Source: Prostheceraeus crozeri (lineage: Eukaryota > Platyhelminthes > Polycladida > Euryleptidae). From it: a DNA stretch of 64,000 bases. Positions 27,413 to 37,960 of the stretch are shown here, one piece after another; the stretch's first letter is position 1; every line of letters begins with the position of its first letter. Location: NCBI GenBank assembly GCA_907163375.1, contig CAJQUW010000601.1:1-64000 (forward strand), read 5' to 3'. The translations under genes were made by a program, and so were the position numbers. The notes under the pieces were generated by a model that was not told where the DNA came from, ran no database searches, and saw nothing but the letters and a program-made list of their open reading frames with translations.

Positions 27413-27620
27413 TCCAAGAAATTTTCAGAACGAAAGTATTCTCTCCGTTCTAATAAAAAAAGTGTTCTAAAATCGAATTATAGTAGAATAATAAAATTAT
27501 AGTTAACTGCCTTGAGAAAGGGTCAGGACCCGAAACGTTGGCAACGTTGTATCTACTTTACCTTTTATTGTGGCATAAATACTTCGGGAGAGAATACTTT
27601 CGTTCTGAAAATTTCTTGGA
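27413..27620. mobile_element. MITE-like element with 34-bp inverted ends and hammerhead-like core
   Basis: The first 34 bases (27413-27446, starting tccaagaaattttcagaacg) are the exact reverse complement of the last 34 (27587-27620). The 140-bp interior holds, at 27511-27550, the string cttgagaaagg, a short hairpin GGGT-CAGG-ACCC, then GAAAC and a second hairpin CGTT-GGC-AACG. That layout resembles the hammerhead-type motif known in Penelope-like retroelement ends. No clear target duplication was seen. The element has no coding capacity and would depend on proteins supplied by another element. Confidence 0.7.
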
Positions 27621-30600
27621 GTTCTCATAAGGACTGCTACAATTAATTATTCATATTAGTAAGAATTACATTCTATTGTAAATGACTGCTGGGATGATTT
27701 TCATCGTCGAATAAAGATGCTTTTTTATTTTTGTTGCCACACTTATATCGGTGTTCTTCAATTGGGCCCCAATTATCAAATGAATCGATTGGCAACCTGA
27801 AATCTGTTTGATGTATGAGGTAGAGCGCCTGTAATGTCGATAAGACGCTTTTCGTAAGTATATTATTATCATACTACTTATTTTTGCCGGCATACAGAAA
27901 GCAATATGTCTTTGCTGTTTTCTAAACATTCACATTGGCCTCTCTATCAAGCCATAGATAGTTGCTGGCTAGTTTGGCCCAGTTTGATCTCACTGCGAAT
28001 AGGCTCCTGGATCATCAAGTGCTATATATGATCTAAAGTAGGACTTTGAATAATACATGGTGCATTTTAAAACTATATTAAAAACATGTCTAAAACTGGG
28101 CTTTACAACCATATTTATAACACAATCTAAATCTCATAGCATAATATAAGGGTTTTAAATTTAAACCGATCTTTGAAACAATGTTTTGAAACAACGCACG
28201 AGACGAAGCATGAAACCAAGTTTTTAAAGAAAGTTTCAGTAAATTGATTTAAACTGTTTTCCTTTTGACAATACAATTTTTCAACTGATAACAGAAAGAA
28301 AGCTTTTTATATTCAGACGTGACATGCGGTAATTTCCAATGTGTGCGCAGGCCTACATAAAGTGATGAACATTATTGCATGAATGTTCAACTATCTATTA
28401 AATCCACATAATGTCAAAAGATAGTCATTAAGGCTGGCAATATGTTATCAAAATCAGAAGTCTATCAGTTTTTCATAGGTAACTGCATCTATGCTGACAT
28501 TGTCTGTGTTCATTTTGGTCTTGGCGCTATTTACTTGAAAAATAAATGTCTTTAACCGCATTTCAAGGTCGATCATTAAAGAAAATAGAATATGATGCTC
28601 TTTGGATAGATGACTTCCTAAAAAGACTTAGGCCAACATTAAAGGCCTGTGACATTTATTGATTCGACGTGAATGTGATAGATATTAATATAAATACTAT
28701 TTGATGTCAATATAATAATATTACATTGCAATAAAGCTGGACATTAATTGCACTTATGAGCTGTTCAGCTGCGTCGTTCAATGTACATTACGTACACTGT
28801 AATTATATGTATCTATAGGATTTTGAAACACTCTTTTTCAAAGTTATTGAAAATACATCATGTATTCACAAAGTTTTAAAAATAAAAATCCTTATTAATT
28901 AAAATTAAATCCTCATTAATTAAAAATTTTGGGATTAATTTGATGGTGATATGAAGTTAAACATGCTGTATGAAACTTTCGCTTTCTGATAGCACTACAG
29001 GTAGAGAAACTTCCACAAAATATAGGCAACAATTGTGCTAAACACCCGGGTCGGTGAACTTAGAAATTTGCACACGTGGGCATTTTCATTAAAATATATG
29101 TATGTGGGCAATCAAGGGAACTACATGCACTGATAATTTCCTATAGCTTATAAGTTGCAAATTAAATGCATTGGTTGTGGGAAATTTTTACAGTGTTAAT
29201 CATTCAATTTCTTTCAATTGCTTCACTAAATTTCACCTAAGATTTAGCAGGAGAATTGATGCTAAGTCAAACAGATGGAATGACCGTGATATAACAGTTG
29301 AGAGAATGACTTTTAAATTATTCAGACATCAACTCCGTCTTTGACTTCCGTTCCTCAGACTATATCGAAATTTAATCTACACGTCTCATTTAAGTCAAAA
29401 TCATATTTTCATAAGCATTTCACTAGATATGCAGAGCTGATCATAAAAAACGGACCTCCTAAATTATGTCGAAAGTCAATCGATCCTCATGTCTTCCAAA
29501 CGTGCTATATATCATTCGTGGGCCTACATTATCAGCTATTATAAACTTGCATCCGATACTGTGTTTCTTGAGCAGTTGTCAGAATATAAATATCGCTCGA
29601 TTTACTAATCGTAATTTTCCAATAGGAAAGCATGTGAGTGGTAATGAATAAGACACGAGGAGAGACGGCACTTTTTAGATTTCTTTGATGTATTGCTAAT
29701 TGAAATCGGTAGACTAGGAGAGAAATAGAGAACTACTAATTCTTTAAATAAAACCATAATATCAACTTACAAAGGGAATTTCAATGAATAAAATGAAATA
29801 AACTTCAGACGGCATTGCCATGAAATATATGTACGTTCGGCAGCCCTCGAGAGTAAGATCACTCCTATTTTACTGTATATAAACCTGTTGCTCTGATCAA
29901 TTGAGTTAGTAAAAGAAATTGATATCATACAATGCAGTTTAACTGCATGATTCTTCCGCAAACCAACGATGTCTTAGACCACTCCTTTTGGGAAAATCGG
30001 ACCGGGCCGCCTGATGGTTCTAATTTTGGAATAATCATCTGAGAATTCAACATTCAAACATGACAAAAGAAATTAGACAGTTGCGTAATGGTCAACTCTA
30101 ATTTCATCACCCTGATCCCGCAGTTGATACGCGACAAACTGGTATGATAGTTGGCGTCAACTTTCCTAAAGTGTTTGTTGATATCAAAGTCAATCAGATT
30201 TGCTTTGCGGCTGCTCCATTTAGTTATAAAAAGTAAGAACCTCATCACATTAAAGGGAATACAACGTAATAGTGTGTCACAACCCTCTCCGTGACATGCA
30301 TGTCTGGCGTACCTTCCTTCATCAATGAATGTTAACTGCTTGAAAAGATTCATCAGTAATACCGACGTCAGGAGTTTTACAATAAGGTCGTCTAAAGTTT
30401 GGGGTAATTTATGCTTGTCGGGCGTGTTGCCTTTAAAGTACCGCCTCGAGCGATACGTTGGTGTGCAGATCCTGGTTGAGTCAGCGTAGGAATAATTGCA
30501 ACTGCGACCAGCCGCATGTCAACGGCAATAAATAATCGCCGCTCCTTTGACTCACCGGACCGCATGATTCAACCTGACCACGAACAAGGACACCGACAAA

Positions 30601-30911
30601 GTGAACTTTAGATTGAAATAGTTCACAACCTTTGTAGTTGGGTTTTTGTTCATAATGACACTTGCGAACTTGTACAGCAATGAAAGAATACCGGTTCTTC
30701 TTTTACTGGCAATTGTTGAGATGACGACTGTCTAGCAAAGTTTTTAGGCTATAAGTCAAAATTATGCTTTATGGATTCAATTCTAAAGTATTGAATCATA
30801 GTCTCAGACTTTATGCGTGGAAGCCTGAAAATAGTCAAGATGCTGACTAAAGTTTTTTTGTAACAGAAAAATGCCACTGAGTTCCTCGAAGTCATTTGTC
30901 ATTATAACTGG
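27621..30911. other. AT-rich region without a supported gene
   Basis: No recognised coding region. A GC-richer patch at about 30410-30620 contains two AP-1-like words (ttgagtcagc and tttgactcac), which might be regulatory. A short tandem attaattaaaa duplication lies at about 28890-28925. Confidence 0.5.
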
Positions 30912-31651
30912 TTGAGCCCAGTGATCTCACAAAGAGAACGACCGTGTTTGTCGATCGATTTCGAGTTTATTCATGAAATACAAAGGACAGCTCCCATGAA
31001 ATACAGTCTGCGGTTCGGTATCTTTTTTATCAGGGCCAAGCGTCTCAGTAGTTCGCTAGATAGTTATGAAAAGGTGAGTAAGCAGATCAAAAATATTTTC
31101 ATCTCTTATGATTACCCTGTCAAGTTGATAGATTCTATAATAACCCAAGTTGATTCTCTTACCAATAACAGTACTAGCAACAACAGAGGCGAGACTGCTA
31201 AAACTATCTATTGGTCCCTTCCTTTTATAAAGGAAAAGGAGCGTGAAACCTTAAAAGCATCCAAGTAATTATATTCTCTATTTTGAATAAAAACAACGCC
31301 AAATTACAGGTCGCTTTTAAAGTTTTTAAGACCTCAGCTATTTTTCCTGATAAAGATGAAGTCCCTCCGTGTTTTCCATCCAACGTGATCTATTGTTATA
31401 CATGCAGACAGTGCTCAAACTGTTACATTGGTGATACTCGGGGACACCTAATCACGAGAGTAAATGAGCATCTGAGAGGAAAGCCAGTCCCTACCGAAGT
31501 GAGCTGTCATTCACAAGAAGCAAGCCAAGAGGACTGCAAAGTTTTGTTTAGAAGTGTTCACACCCGCATTGCAGAGACACTATACAATAAATCAAGTATT
31601 AAGGTACTAGTAAATGAATACTCTTCATTTGTGCCTCCCCAAATGTTCTAA
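30912..31651 (+). mobile_element. Penelope-like element, 3' part (RT end plus GIY-YIG endonuclease)
   Basis: Two adjacent plus-strand frames match the end of a Penelope-like retroelement. The first (30912-31268) carries the post-catalytic reverse-transcriptase region, with RAKRLSSSLDSYEKV and YDYPVKLIDSII. This matches the Penelope pattern of an RA-x(2)-x-CSS stretch followed by NGYP. It then has YWSLPFIKEKERETL. The second (31283-31651) is the GIY-YIG nuclease. The frames differ by one shift near 31266-31283, so at least one disruption is present. The catalytic RT core is missing upstream, as in typical 5'-truncated insertions. Members of this group copy themselves by target-primed reverse transcription. 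Confidence 0.85.
31283..31651 (+). pseudogene. GIY-YIG endonuclease domain of a Penelope-like element
   Basis: The 122-codon frame contains VIYCYTCRQCSNCYIGDTRG followed by HLITRVNEHL. It has the Cys-x2-Cys pair, the YIG-x-T box and the Arg/Glu-His positions of Penelope-type GIY-YIG nucleases, which nick target DNA for integration. The tail ...IKVLVNEYSSFVPPQMF ends naturally at a stop. The frame opens without an ATG because it continues from a reverse-transcriptase segment in another frame just upstream. It is a fragment, not a free-standing gene. Confidence 0.85.
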
Positions 31652-32100
31652 TTTTAGCATGTTTTAGTGAATTGCATTGACCATGATTTATCCATGCATA
31701 GAAATTGTTGTCTCAGCTACTGCATCATTTGTCATTATATTGAAATCACAGAAATGTGTAAAAGTAAATGAGCAACGATATCTCGCCTGGTCTTGTCAAT
31801 CTTTACCCAGGATAAAGCTAAGAGAGGTACGCAAGACTCTATGAATAAAGTTCAACATGGCAAAGAGAACTGCCCTACAAATTACTTTTGTACACACAAT
31901 GCAGCATCGTCTGATTTGATGTATCAAGCATCTAAAATTGACAGTTGATTTCTTGACCGCTCTCCAAAAATAGTAGTGAAGTGGAAGGCTTTTCATAACC
32001 ACAAAACACGCGACGCAGCATAAATAAGGTTCAATGCAAATTTAATTATCTTATTTACATTGTGCTTGCAAAAAATAACATCCTCATTTTGTGTGGGAGT
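31652..32100. other. downstream flank of the Penelope-like copy
   Basis: Probably includes 3' non-coding sequence of the element at 30912-31651, but no terminal repeat or hammerhead-like core was identified here. No gene was recognised. Confidence 0.4.
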
Positions 32101-32171
32101 GCCGGGAGGAAAAATCAGCTTTTCAGTCCCACGAGATCACAAAGCTAACTTTTCCTCCTGCAGTTAACTTT
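32101..32171. repeat. hairpin with GGGAGGA arms
   Basis: gggaggaaaaatcagcttt (from about 32104) pairs with aaagctaacttttcctcctg (to 32170) around a loop of about 27 bases. It shares arm vocabulary with the hairpin at 32345-32470. Confidence 0.6.
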
Positions 32172-32344
32172 TCTTGTGTAAACTTCTGTGTAAAATAAAT
32201 CATAGAAGTCTGCAAACAAGTTATGATTACCCAGAGACTAAAAGGATATCGATTTAGTCCCAAGATTAGCTCATTCATAGATTTCGCGGTATACCCATCA
32301 ATTTCATAATAAACAATAGGCATCTAAAAGTCACAAAATGAAAA

Positions 32345-32470
32345 GCTACATTCTTTCGAGAGGAAATAATCGTTTCCTCCCTTAGATATCTGTCCATCCC
32401 TCGCTGCGCTCGGGCTGTATAGCATAGCTGCGGGAGGATAAGTTGATATTTCCTCTCTTAAGAAAATAGC
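32345..32470. repeat. inverted-repeat element with GGGAGGA arms
   Basis: The left arm, starting gctacattctttcgagagg, is about 80% complementary over about 40 bases to the right arm ending cctctcttaagaaaatagc. The loop contains ccctcgctgcgctcgggc. The word GGGAGGAtAAgTTgat in the right arm recalls GGAGGAaAAgTTagc in the hairpin 180 bp upstream. The two may be parts of one larger foldback element or two copies of one family. Confidence 0.55.
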
Positions 32471-33249
32471 CATTATTAATCACTAAAAATGCACTAATTT
32501 TATCAAAATGTAAATATGTTGTCAAGAGTAGTATTCAGTAAATACCCGCAAAAATATACTTCATTTTTTCTAATTCGCCATCTCATATTTTTCAGTGTCC
32601 TGATACATCTGCTGATGGAGATATCAGATCCAAATTTAGAATTGTAATTCGTACGCGATCGAGAAATCTGCTGTCACATTTACAAAATAAGAGATTGCGA
32701 AATTGAATGATGATATGGTTGTTATTTTCGTTGTTGCTGTAATTCTGGTTGTTTTTTAAACCAATATTAGCTTTCTTCAACGATCAAGCGTCGTTGTCTT
32801 CAGGGTCTATATCACAAAAGAAAATATCAACTATTCAACAACGAGCTCAGAATTTGAAAAAAATGAATATGCAAGGATAGATATTTAGCACTAGGCTGTG
32901 GCTATGAGAAATTCATAGACATACGATTATAAGACAATATCATGAGAATGTTTCTATAAATAAAATTATAGAGTCGGATTTACTGCCGAACACGGTCATG
33001 AGGCAGATAGAACTGGCCTACATGACAATAAATAATAAGGAATAAAGAAGGAATCACGGAGTTATAAGCATTATCATGAGACTAATAAAATTAAAGACAT
33101 TCATAAAAAAATTAGGTCACGGCATAATCAGACGAGTATAAAAAGAAAAGTAGAAGAAAGGCTTCTAGTGAATAAAGATGCACTTATATAGAATAATATA
33201 ATACATTTTATCAAATAGAAATCAAAAATCAGGTCAGAGAGTTTACCAG
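32471..33249. other. non-coding stretch with hammerhead-like motif
   Basis: On the minus strand at 32770-32805 the sequence reads CUGAAGA, stem CAACGA/UCGUUG with a 7-base loop, then AAGAAAGC. CUGAAGA fits the hammerhead core CUGANGA, but the following GAAA is displaced. The rest, up to 33249, probably includes the 3' trailer of the LINE relic upstream on the minus strand. Confidence 0.35.
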
Positions 33250-33835
33250 TCATGATGGAACAGTGGAAGTAAGATCGGTTAAGTCATTGATCACCAACGT
33301 TGACATAATTACAAAGAAATTTTGTCCCAAGAATGTTCTGCAAAATGGTATTTTGAGCTTCATACTATCAAAACATGGTACAATTGCCGATAAGGGGTGA
33401 TTTTCCACTTGACATTTACAAAAGAAAGTTTTAAAAGTACGAGTACCCAAACGTTTTTCATGAAAATTAGAGGAAAAGTTTCTGCACTGACAATGAAATG
33501 GACAAATCAGTTTACGAGCTCGCTTGAAAAATCGGTCAATAATCTTTAAAGATTCGAGATCCAACATGTAATTAAATATGAGCGATACATAAGAACACTA
33601 TGGGTTACACTTCTAAACACAAACTATAGATCGTCATGCTTGAGTATACTGCGAAGAATCTTTGACATGTACAATCTTATAGAGCAAACCTTGAAAATAT
33701 TGCGAAGATGTCAGAGTCAGCGCACGCCAGACAATCATTCCAAGTGACACCCAAGATCTTCAGCTCCTTTACAGTAAGGAAAGGGGAAATAAATGTCAAA
33801 ATTACACTTCGTAATACACAGTGCTTTTGTTTTTG
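33250..33835 (-). pseudogene. LINE relic of the same family as 12720-13067
   Basis: Minus-strand pieces in several frames follow the order of a LINE reverse transcriptase C-terminal region. First comes KELKILGVTWND (about 33730-33770), then LYMSKILRSILKHDDL, then an open 105-codon frame (33250-33567) with DLESLKIIDRFFKRARKLIC and VENHPLSAIVP. The first two align with ERKILGIVWSDDLSW and YLLKVLKKSLSHDELW of the copy at 12.7-13.1 kb, which identifies one family. The tail pattern H-P-L-x3-P followed by P-x-CRT-x(5)-NFF is typical of LINE carboxyl ends. At least two frameshifts and one stop interrupt it, so the copy is old. Confidence 0.7.
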
Positions 33836-34380
33836 ACTCATTCTATTTCAAATTATTAGACAAAGGAAACTTCTAAATATGATTAAAGTCAGATAGCATC
33901 AGCTCAATGGATTCACAGAGAGTCATTTTAGAAATAGGACAAACTCAATACAAATATATGTACAAATATGGTCAGCGTACATACGCCTACTCTTCACATT
34001 CTTATTCATCTGCTGCTCTGGCAATTACGAGCGTATTTGCGTAAGACATCTTGGATATCTGCTGCACGGTTCTTGCAAGTATGCTACAGATCTCCCCCGC
34101 AAGTTATTTCAGCAGCTAAGACTTCTATACGCGAGAATTGCTTTACCTATCTTCTAAAACCGCATGCTATCTGAAGAAATTAACACAATCAGTCAAAATT
34201 TAAAGAAGAACTCTATGAATTGAATTTGCTTACATGGATTCTCAAAAAATCTCCTTGCATATACCATGTGAATGAATGAGATAAGAATTGTAGTTAAGTG
34301 ACATTTCGCGGATGACTTCAAGGCCACTTTACATTCAAAATGAAACAAGTAATTAAAACATGAAACTAAAAGATGCTGTT
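33836..34380. other. flank and 3' trailer of the adjacent LINE
   Basis: Positions just below 34380 are probably the 3' non-coding end of the minus-strand LINE at 34381-35475. No other feature was recognised. Confidence 0.4.
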
Positions 34381-35475
34381 TTAACACTTTTTAAAACTTT
34401 TTGAGTCTGCATTGTCTGTGATGTGATGAGGTAACGAGTTCCATAAACGGGCTGTTGCCACTGGAAAGGAAAGACCGCCGATTGTCGGACGCCGAAATCG
34501 TGGTACGATGAGTGCCTGAGTGGAGGAAGAGCGAAAACCAAAATGAAAGAAAACCGATACCTTCTTGAGATCGTCAGCCAGATAGGAGGGTGCATTTCCG
34601 TGAAGGCAGGCGTGGGTCAGAACAGCCAGACGATACCGGGTACTTGTTCCGGACGGAAGCCATTTTAATTCGCGCAAAAGAGGAGTAACAGACGAATAGC
34701 GTAAAGCACTGAAAATCAGCCGAGCAGAGGCATTGAGCACCGTTTGGAGTCGATGCAATACATTTCGTGGAATCCCAGTAAGCACGGAATAACAGTAGTC
34801 AAGCAGTGAGATGACCAGCGACTCTACAAGCTTGATCAAGAGAGGACAGAGATCGATGAACAGACTGTATTAGCCGTAAAACTCCGAAACAAGACGGCAC
34901 AATATGAGTCACATGCGTACGGTATGAAAGCTCCGTATCTAAGTAGACTCCAAGGCAGCGAACTGAGGGCGATGGTGACACAAAGTGATTACCAAAAGGA
35001 GGAGCACAAGAGGACGAGCACCACGTCACTTCACATTTGCTTGCATTTAGAAGAAGACAGTTTGATGAACACCAGGCCGTTACTTCATCGAGACACACAG
35101 AGTCATACGCAAATACAAGTCATCAGATTGTGATGGAAGACAGTGACCATACACCTGCAAATCATCAGCATACATGTGTATGGATAAATTGTGTCGCTGA
35201 GCGATGTGAACAAGGTCCGATGAATACAGGATGAAAAGCAAACGGCCCATCACGGAACCTTGAGGTACGCCGCCGTCCACATTCGAGAAGGCAGAGAGGG
35301 AAAATCTGAATGAAATTTGACTTATTCTCCCACGAACAAATTGCTCGATCCGAATGAGAACCATACCAGAGAAACTAAAGCAAAATCGTAGCCGGGAAAG
35401 AAGAATTAGATGGTCGATGGTGTCAAATGCAGCCTAAAAGTCAAGAAATGATAAGAGATTTATACGACAGTTGTC
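34381..35475 (-). pseudogene. CR1/Jockey-type LINE reverse transcriptase, broken
   Basis: Reading on the minus strand from about 35475: AAFDTIDHLILLSRL (palm motif with the first catalytic Asp), GGVPQGSVMGRLLFILYSSD, HMYADDLQVYGH (the YADD active site), LLLNASKCEV, RCLGVYLDTELSYRTHV. Then, at 34381-34839, LVESLVISLLDYCYSVLTGI, LQTVLNASARLIFSA, LRELKWLPSG and FPVATARLWNSLPHHI follow. This order and wording are those of the CR1/Jockey superclade of LINEs. A TAG stop sits just before AAFDTIDH, and at least two frameshifts separate the pieces. The endonuclease and ORF1 are missing, as expected for 5' truncation. The copy cannot encode an active enzyme. Confidence 0.93.
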
Positions 35476-36275
35476 AGCTTCGTCAACAACGATTGTAATT
35501 TTTAAAGATTTGAAACATTTCAAGACATTCATTAAAGAATATTTAGTATATGAGTCAAAATTAGTTATCACATTAGTCAAAATGCTTGGGAATTAGAAAT
35601 GCTGAGATTTTGAATTGAACAGATTATGATGAGAAGTACTTTTAAATGACACCAGAACACCAGGCACATGATGAGCTGATTATATTTAAATTGGCATTTG
35701 ACACCATTTCCCGCTGATTTGTTCACTCAATAGGATTTCATGCAATCCAAAGTTAAAATTTTACTTAAATGTAATTGTCAAATTGGAAATGATATGTCAA
35801 GCGCATTGAAATTCCGATGATTCTGATAATTTCTGCGGCTATTTTCTTGCAACCCTGACCGTTGAAATAAATAACATAATCAAAATTAGTACAATTAGGT
35901 ATTTGAGAAGAATAGAATATTGAACTATGAAAATTATAGGAAATTGAAAATTTATAATAGTTAATTATAAAAGTTCCCACTATTGAAAATTTAAAGGATC
36001 GCTGCCGTGTGCGCATTCACAAACCTACGCAAGCTGCACGAAAACGAAACTGTGAAATGCCAATTTTCTGCTGGTGTGAACAGAGTAGAAAATCGACAGG
36101 ATTTTTCGACCGGTGCAGTTTACATTTTTGGGCCCATGCCCTTTCGTAATCTTCAATTTGAAGGCCCGCTCCCGGCCCATTCCTTGAAGTTGGCAGCCAT
36201 TTGAATCCAGTTGTCAATTATGGCTGAATAGTCAGTTGCAACATTTCAAGATTCACTGAAGATGATCTCAGAACT
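35476..36275. other. flank without a supported gene
   Basis: A GC-richer stretch at 36007-36217 is open on both strands for about 65 codons with no recognised motif. No paired repeat was seen except the 14-bp word at 36262-36275, which is repeated at 36646. Confidence 0.45.
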
Positions 36276-36645
36276 ATTTCTAGCAATATTAATCGAACTT
36301 ATAAAGAAAGACTTAAACAACATTTTAATTAAAGGAAATAAAATTAGTTAATCTTTCGACGCACAGATAATTTGCTTGTCTTTTATTTTACGTCTCAATA
36401 TACATTTCGGCGGACCGCCCTTCTCAATCAGATTTTTAATTTACAATCAGCTCATCTAACAAGGATTATCATCATCAATCATAGTCCTTGTTAGATGAGA
36501 TCACTGTAAATTCAAAATCTGATTTAGAAGGGCGGTTCGCCGAAACATGCATTCAGAAGTAAAATATCTGAATACATTAATAATTATATACAAACTAATT
36601 ATCTGTGGGTCGAAAGATTAATTAATTTTATTTCCTTTAATTAAA
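36276..36645. mobile_element. foldback insertion with 14-bp flanking direct repeats
   Basis: atgat(c/t)tcagaact occurs at 36262-36275 and again at 36646-36659, consistent with a target duplication bearing one later substitution. Most of the insertion is one imperfect inverted repeat. The outer arm, cattttaattaaaggaaata from 36321, pairs with its complement ending at 36648, overlapping the right-hand repeat by three bases. Near the centre each arm carries an opposed GAAGGGCGG-(T/C)(C/T)-CGCCGAAA cassette (36403-36427 minus, 36523-36549 plus). The variable-length target duplication and the GAAA cassette suggest an origin from Penelope-like terminal sequence rather than a cut-and-paste transposon. 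That reading is inference. Confidence 0.6.
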
Positions 36646-37389
36646 ATGATTTCAGAACTGAAATATGTCAACATTCACAAGCTCGAATACAGATACATGT
36701 AGCAAAAACTATATGCAATTTCTGATGATTACCATATATGCAAGTGTCTGTGCTGTAAGCCTATTAATATTCGCAAGTAAATATTTCGAAATAGAAATAT
36801 CATGAATAGGGAAATAATATGGAAATATGAATATGAAATATAATTCCATAATTATGATTCACGCCCCTAGAAAACTTCCAACTGAAGTCAATTTTACCTG
36901 TTAGTCTGTAGAACACGCTGGTCACATGATGCGAGCATTAAAGAGCGTCATGATATACATGTATACGAGTATACTGAAAAACTGAGCAAATAATACTCAA
37001 TTGTTTACCAACACAATATAAGCCTATATTTATAAATTTGAGAGGATGTGAGGGAAACTGATCTTGAAGATCAACGACAAGGGCAGCTAGGTAATGTTTC
37101 ATAAACATAGGTCAAACCCGATTCCCATTTAGAGTGTGAACTTTTCAAAATTGAAATTCCTTCAGAACTTTAGGTGCTGCTTCGACATCATCAGTATTTT
37201 TGTTACTTCTTTTAGTATTGGCCAGATTGAATGACTCAGATGTGTTTTTATGTCATTTGGTGACAAATTTAAGGTGACATTTGTAAGTGTACATGATTAC
37301 CAATAAAGTGAATTATAAGAAGAAGTCAAATGATAATCCAAGTAATAAATTATTTAGACATTATTTGAGTGACCACCATTTGATATTTG
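36646..37389. other. AT-rich flank without a supported gene
   Basis: No recognised gene or paired repeat beyond the 14-bp direct repeat at its left edge. Confidence 0.45.
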
Positions 37390-37960
37390 GTGTGTATCCT
37401 TTTTCTGAATTCCCCCACAAATGCTGTCAAGCATCGAAAAATTCAACTTTAACATAAAATTCCTTTTTCAACTTCGTGATGGTTTTCTTCAATTCCAGAA
37501 ATGACACCTGGTTTCGCAAGTAACGATTCCGGTTGAACATTTATTTCAGCAAGACTCACCAATTTTCGATAGGATTGAGGTCTAGTGAATGTTTGGTAAT
37601 AGACTCAATGTCACAACACTTGAATTTCAGAGCCATATTACTTCAAATTCCAAGGGCAACATCAAGTTGCAAGTGAAGAACACTGCTTAGATTGCCATGA
37701 ACGGCAGCACCATCCTTTTCTGAATTTCGTGGCAAGCAGCTTTATTGCTTGCACCTTCTGGCAAAAACCATAATTCATATTTTCTTCAACAGCAAAAATT
37801 TTTCACAATTTTTTCACAGTTGAGACCGTGCATCGAGATGCACCTTTTTATCTTAGTGGTCTTCAAACGTGTCCATAAAATGCGTAGAACTGCGTCTTTA
37901 GGGTTTCTACTAGATCATAACTCGAACCCATTCAATATATTTCAATTTCCATAATTGTGA
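37390..37960 (-). pseudogene. Tc1/mariner transposase relic
   Basis: Minus-strand pieces follow the order of a Tc1/mariner DDE transposase. RCISMHGLN (about 37830-37855) fits the WGC-x(2)-x-HG block, KDGAAVHGN (about 37700) fits the second catalytic Asp block Q-x-D-x-A-P-x-H, and KHSLDLNPIENW (37563-37598) fits SPDLNPIEN with the catalytic Glu. These are followed by LLKxMFNRNRYLRN, FLELKKTITK and a terminal EKGYTPN. Several stops and frame changes interrupt it. No inverted ends were located, so boundaries are those of recognisable coding only. This is an old, inactive copy of a cut-and-paste DNA transposon. Confidence 0.75.

Noticed and set aside
36007-36217. GC-richer stretch open on both strands
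   Set aside because: About 65 codons in each direction with no motif. Double-strand openness is expected from low stop-codon density in GC-richer DNA.
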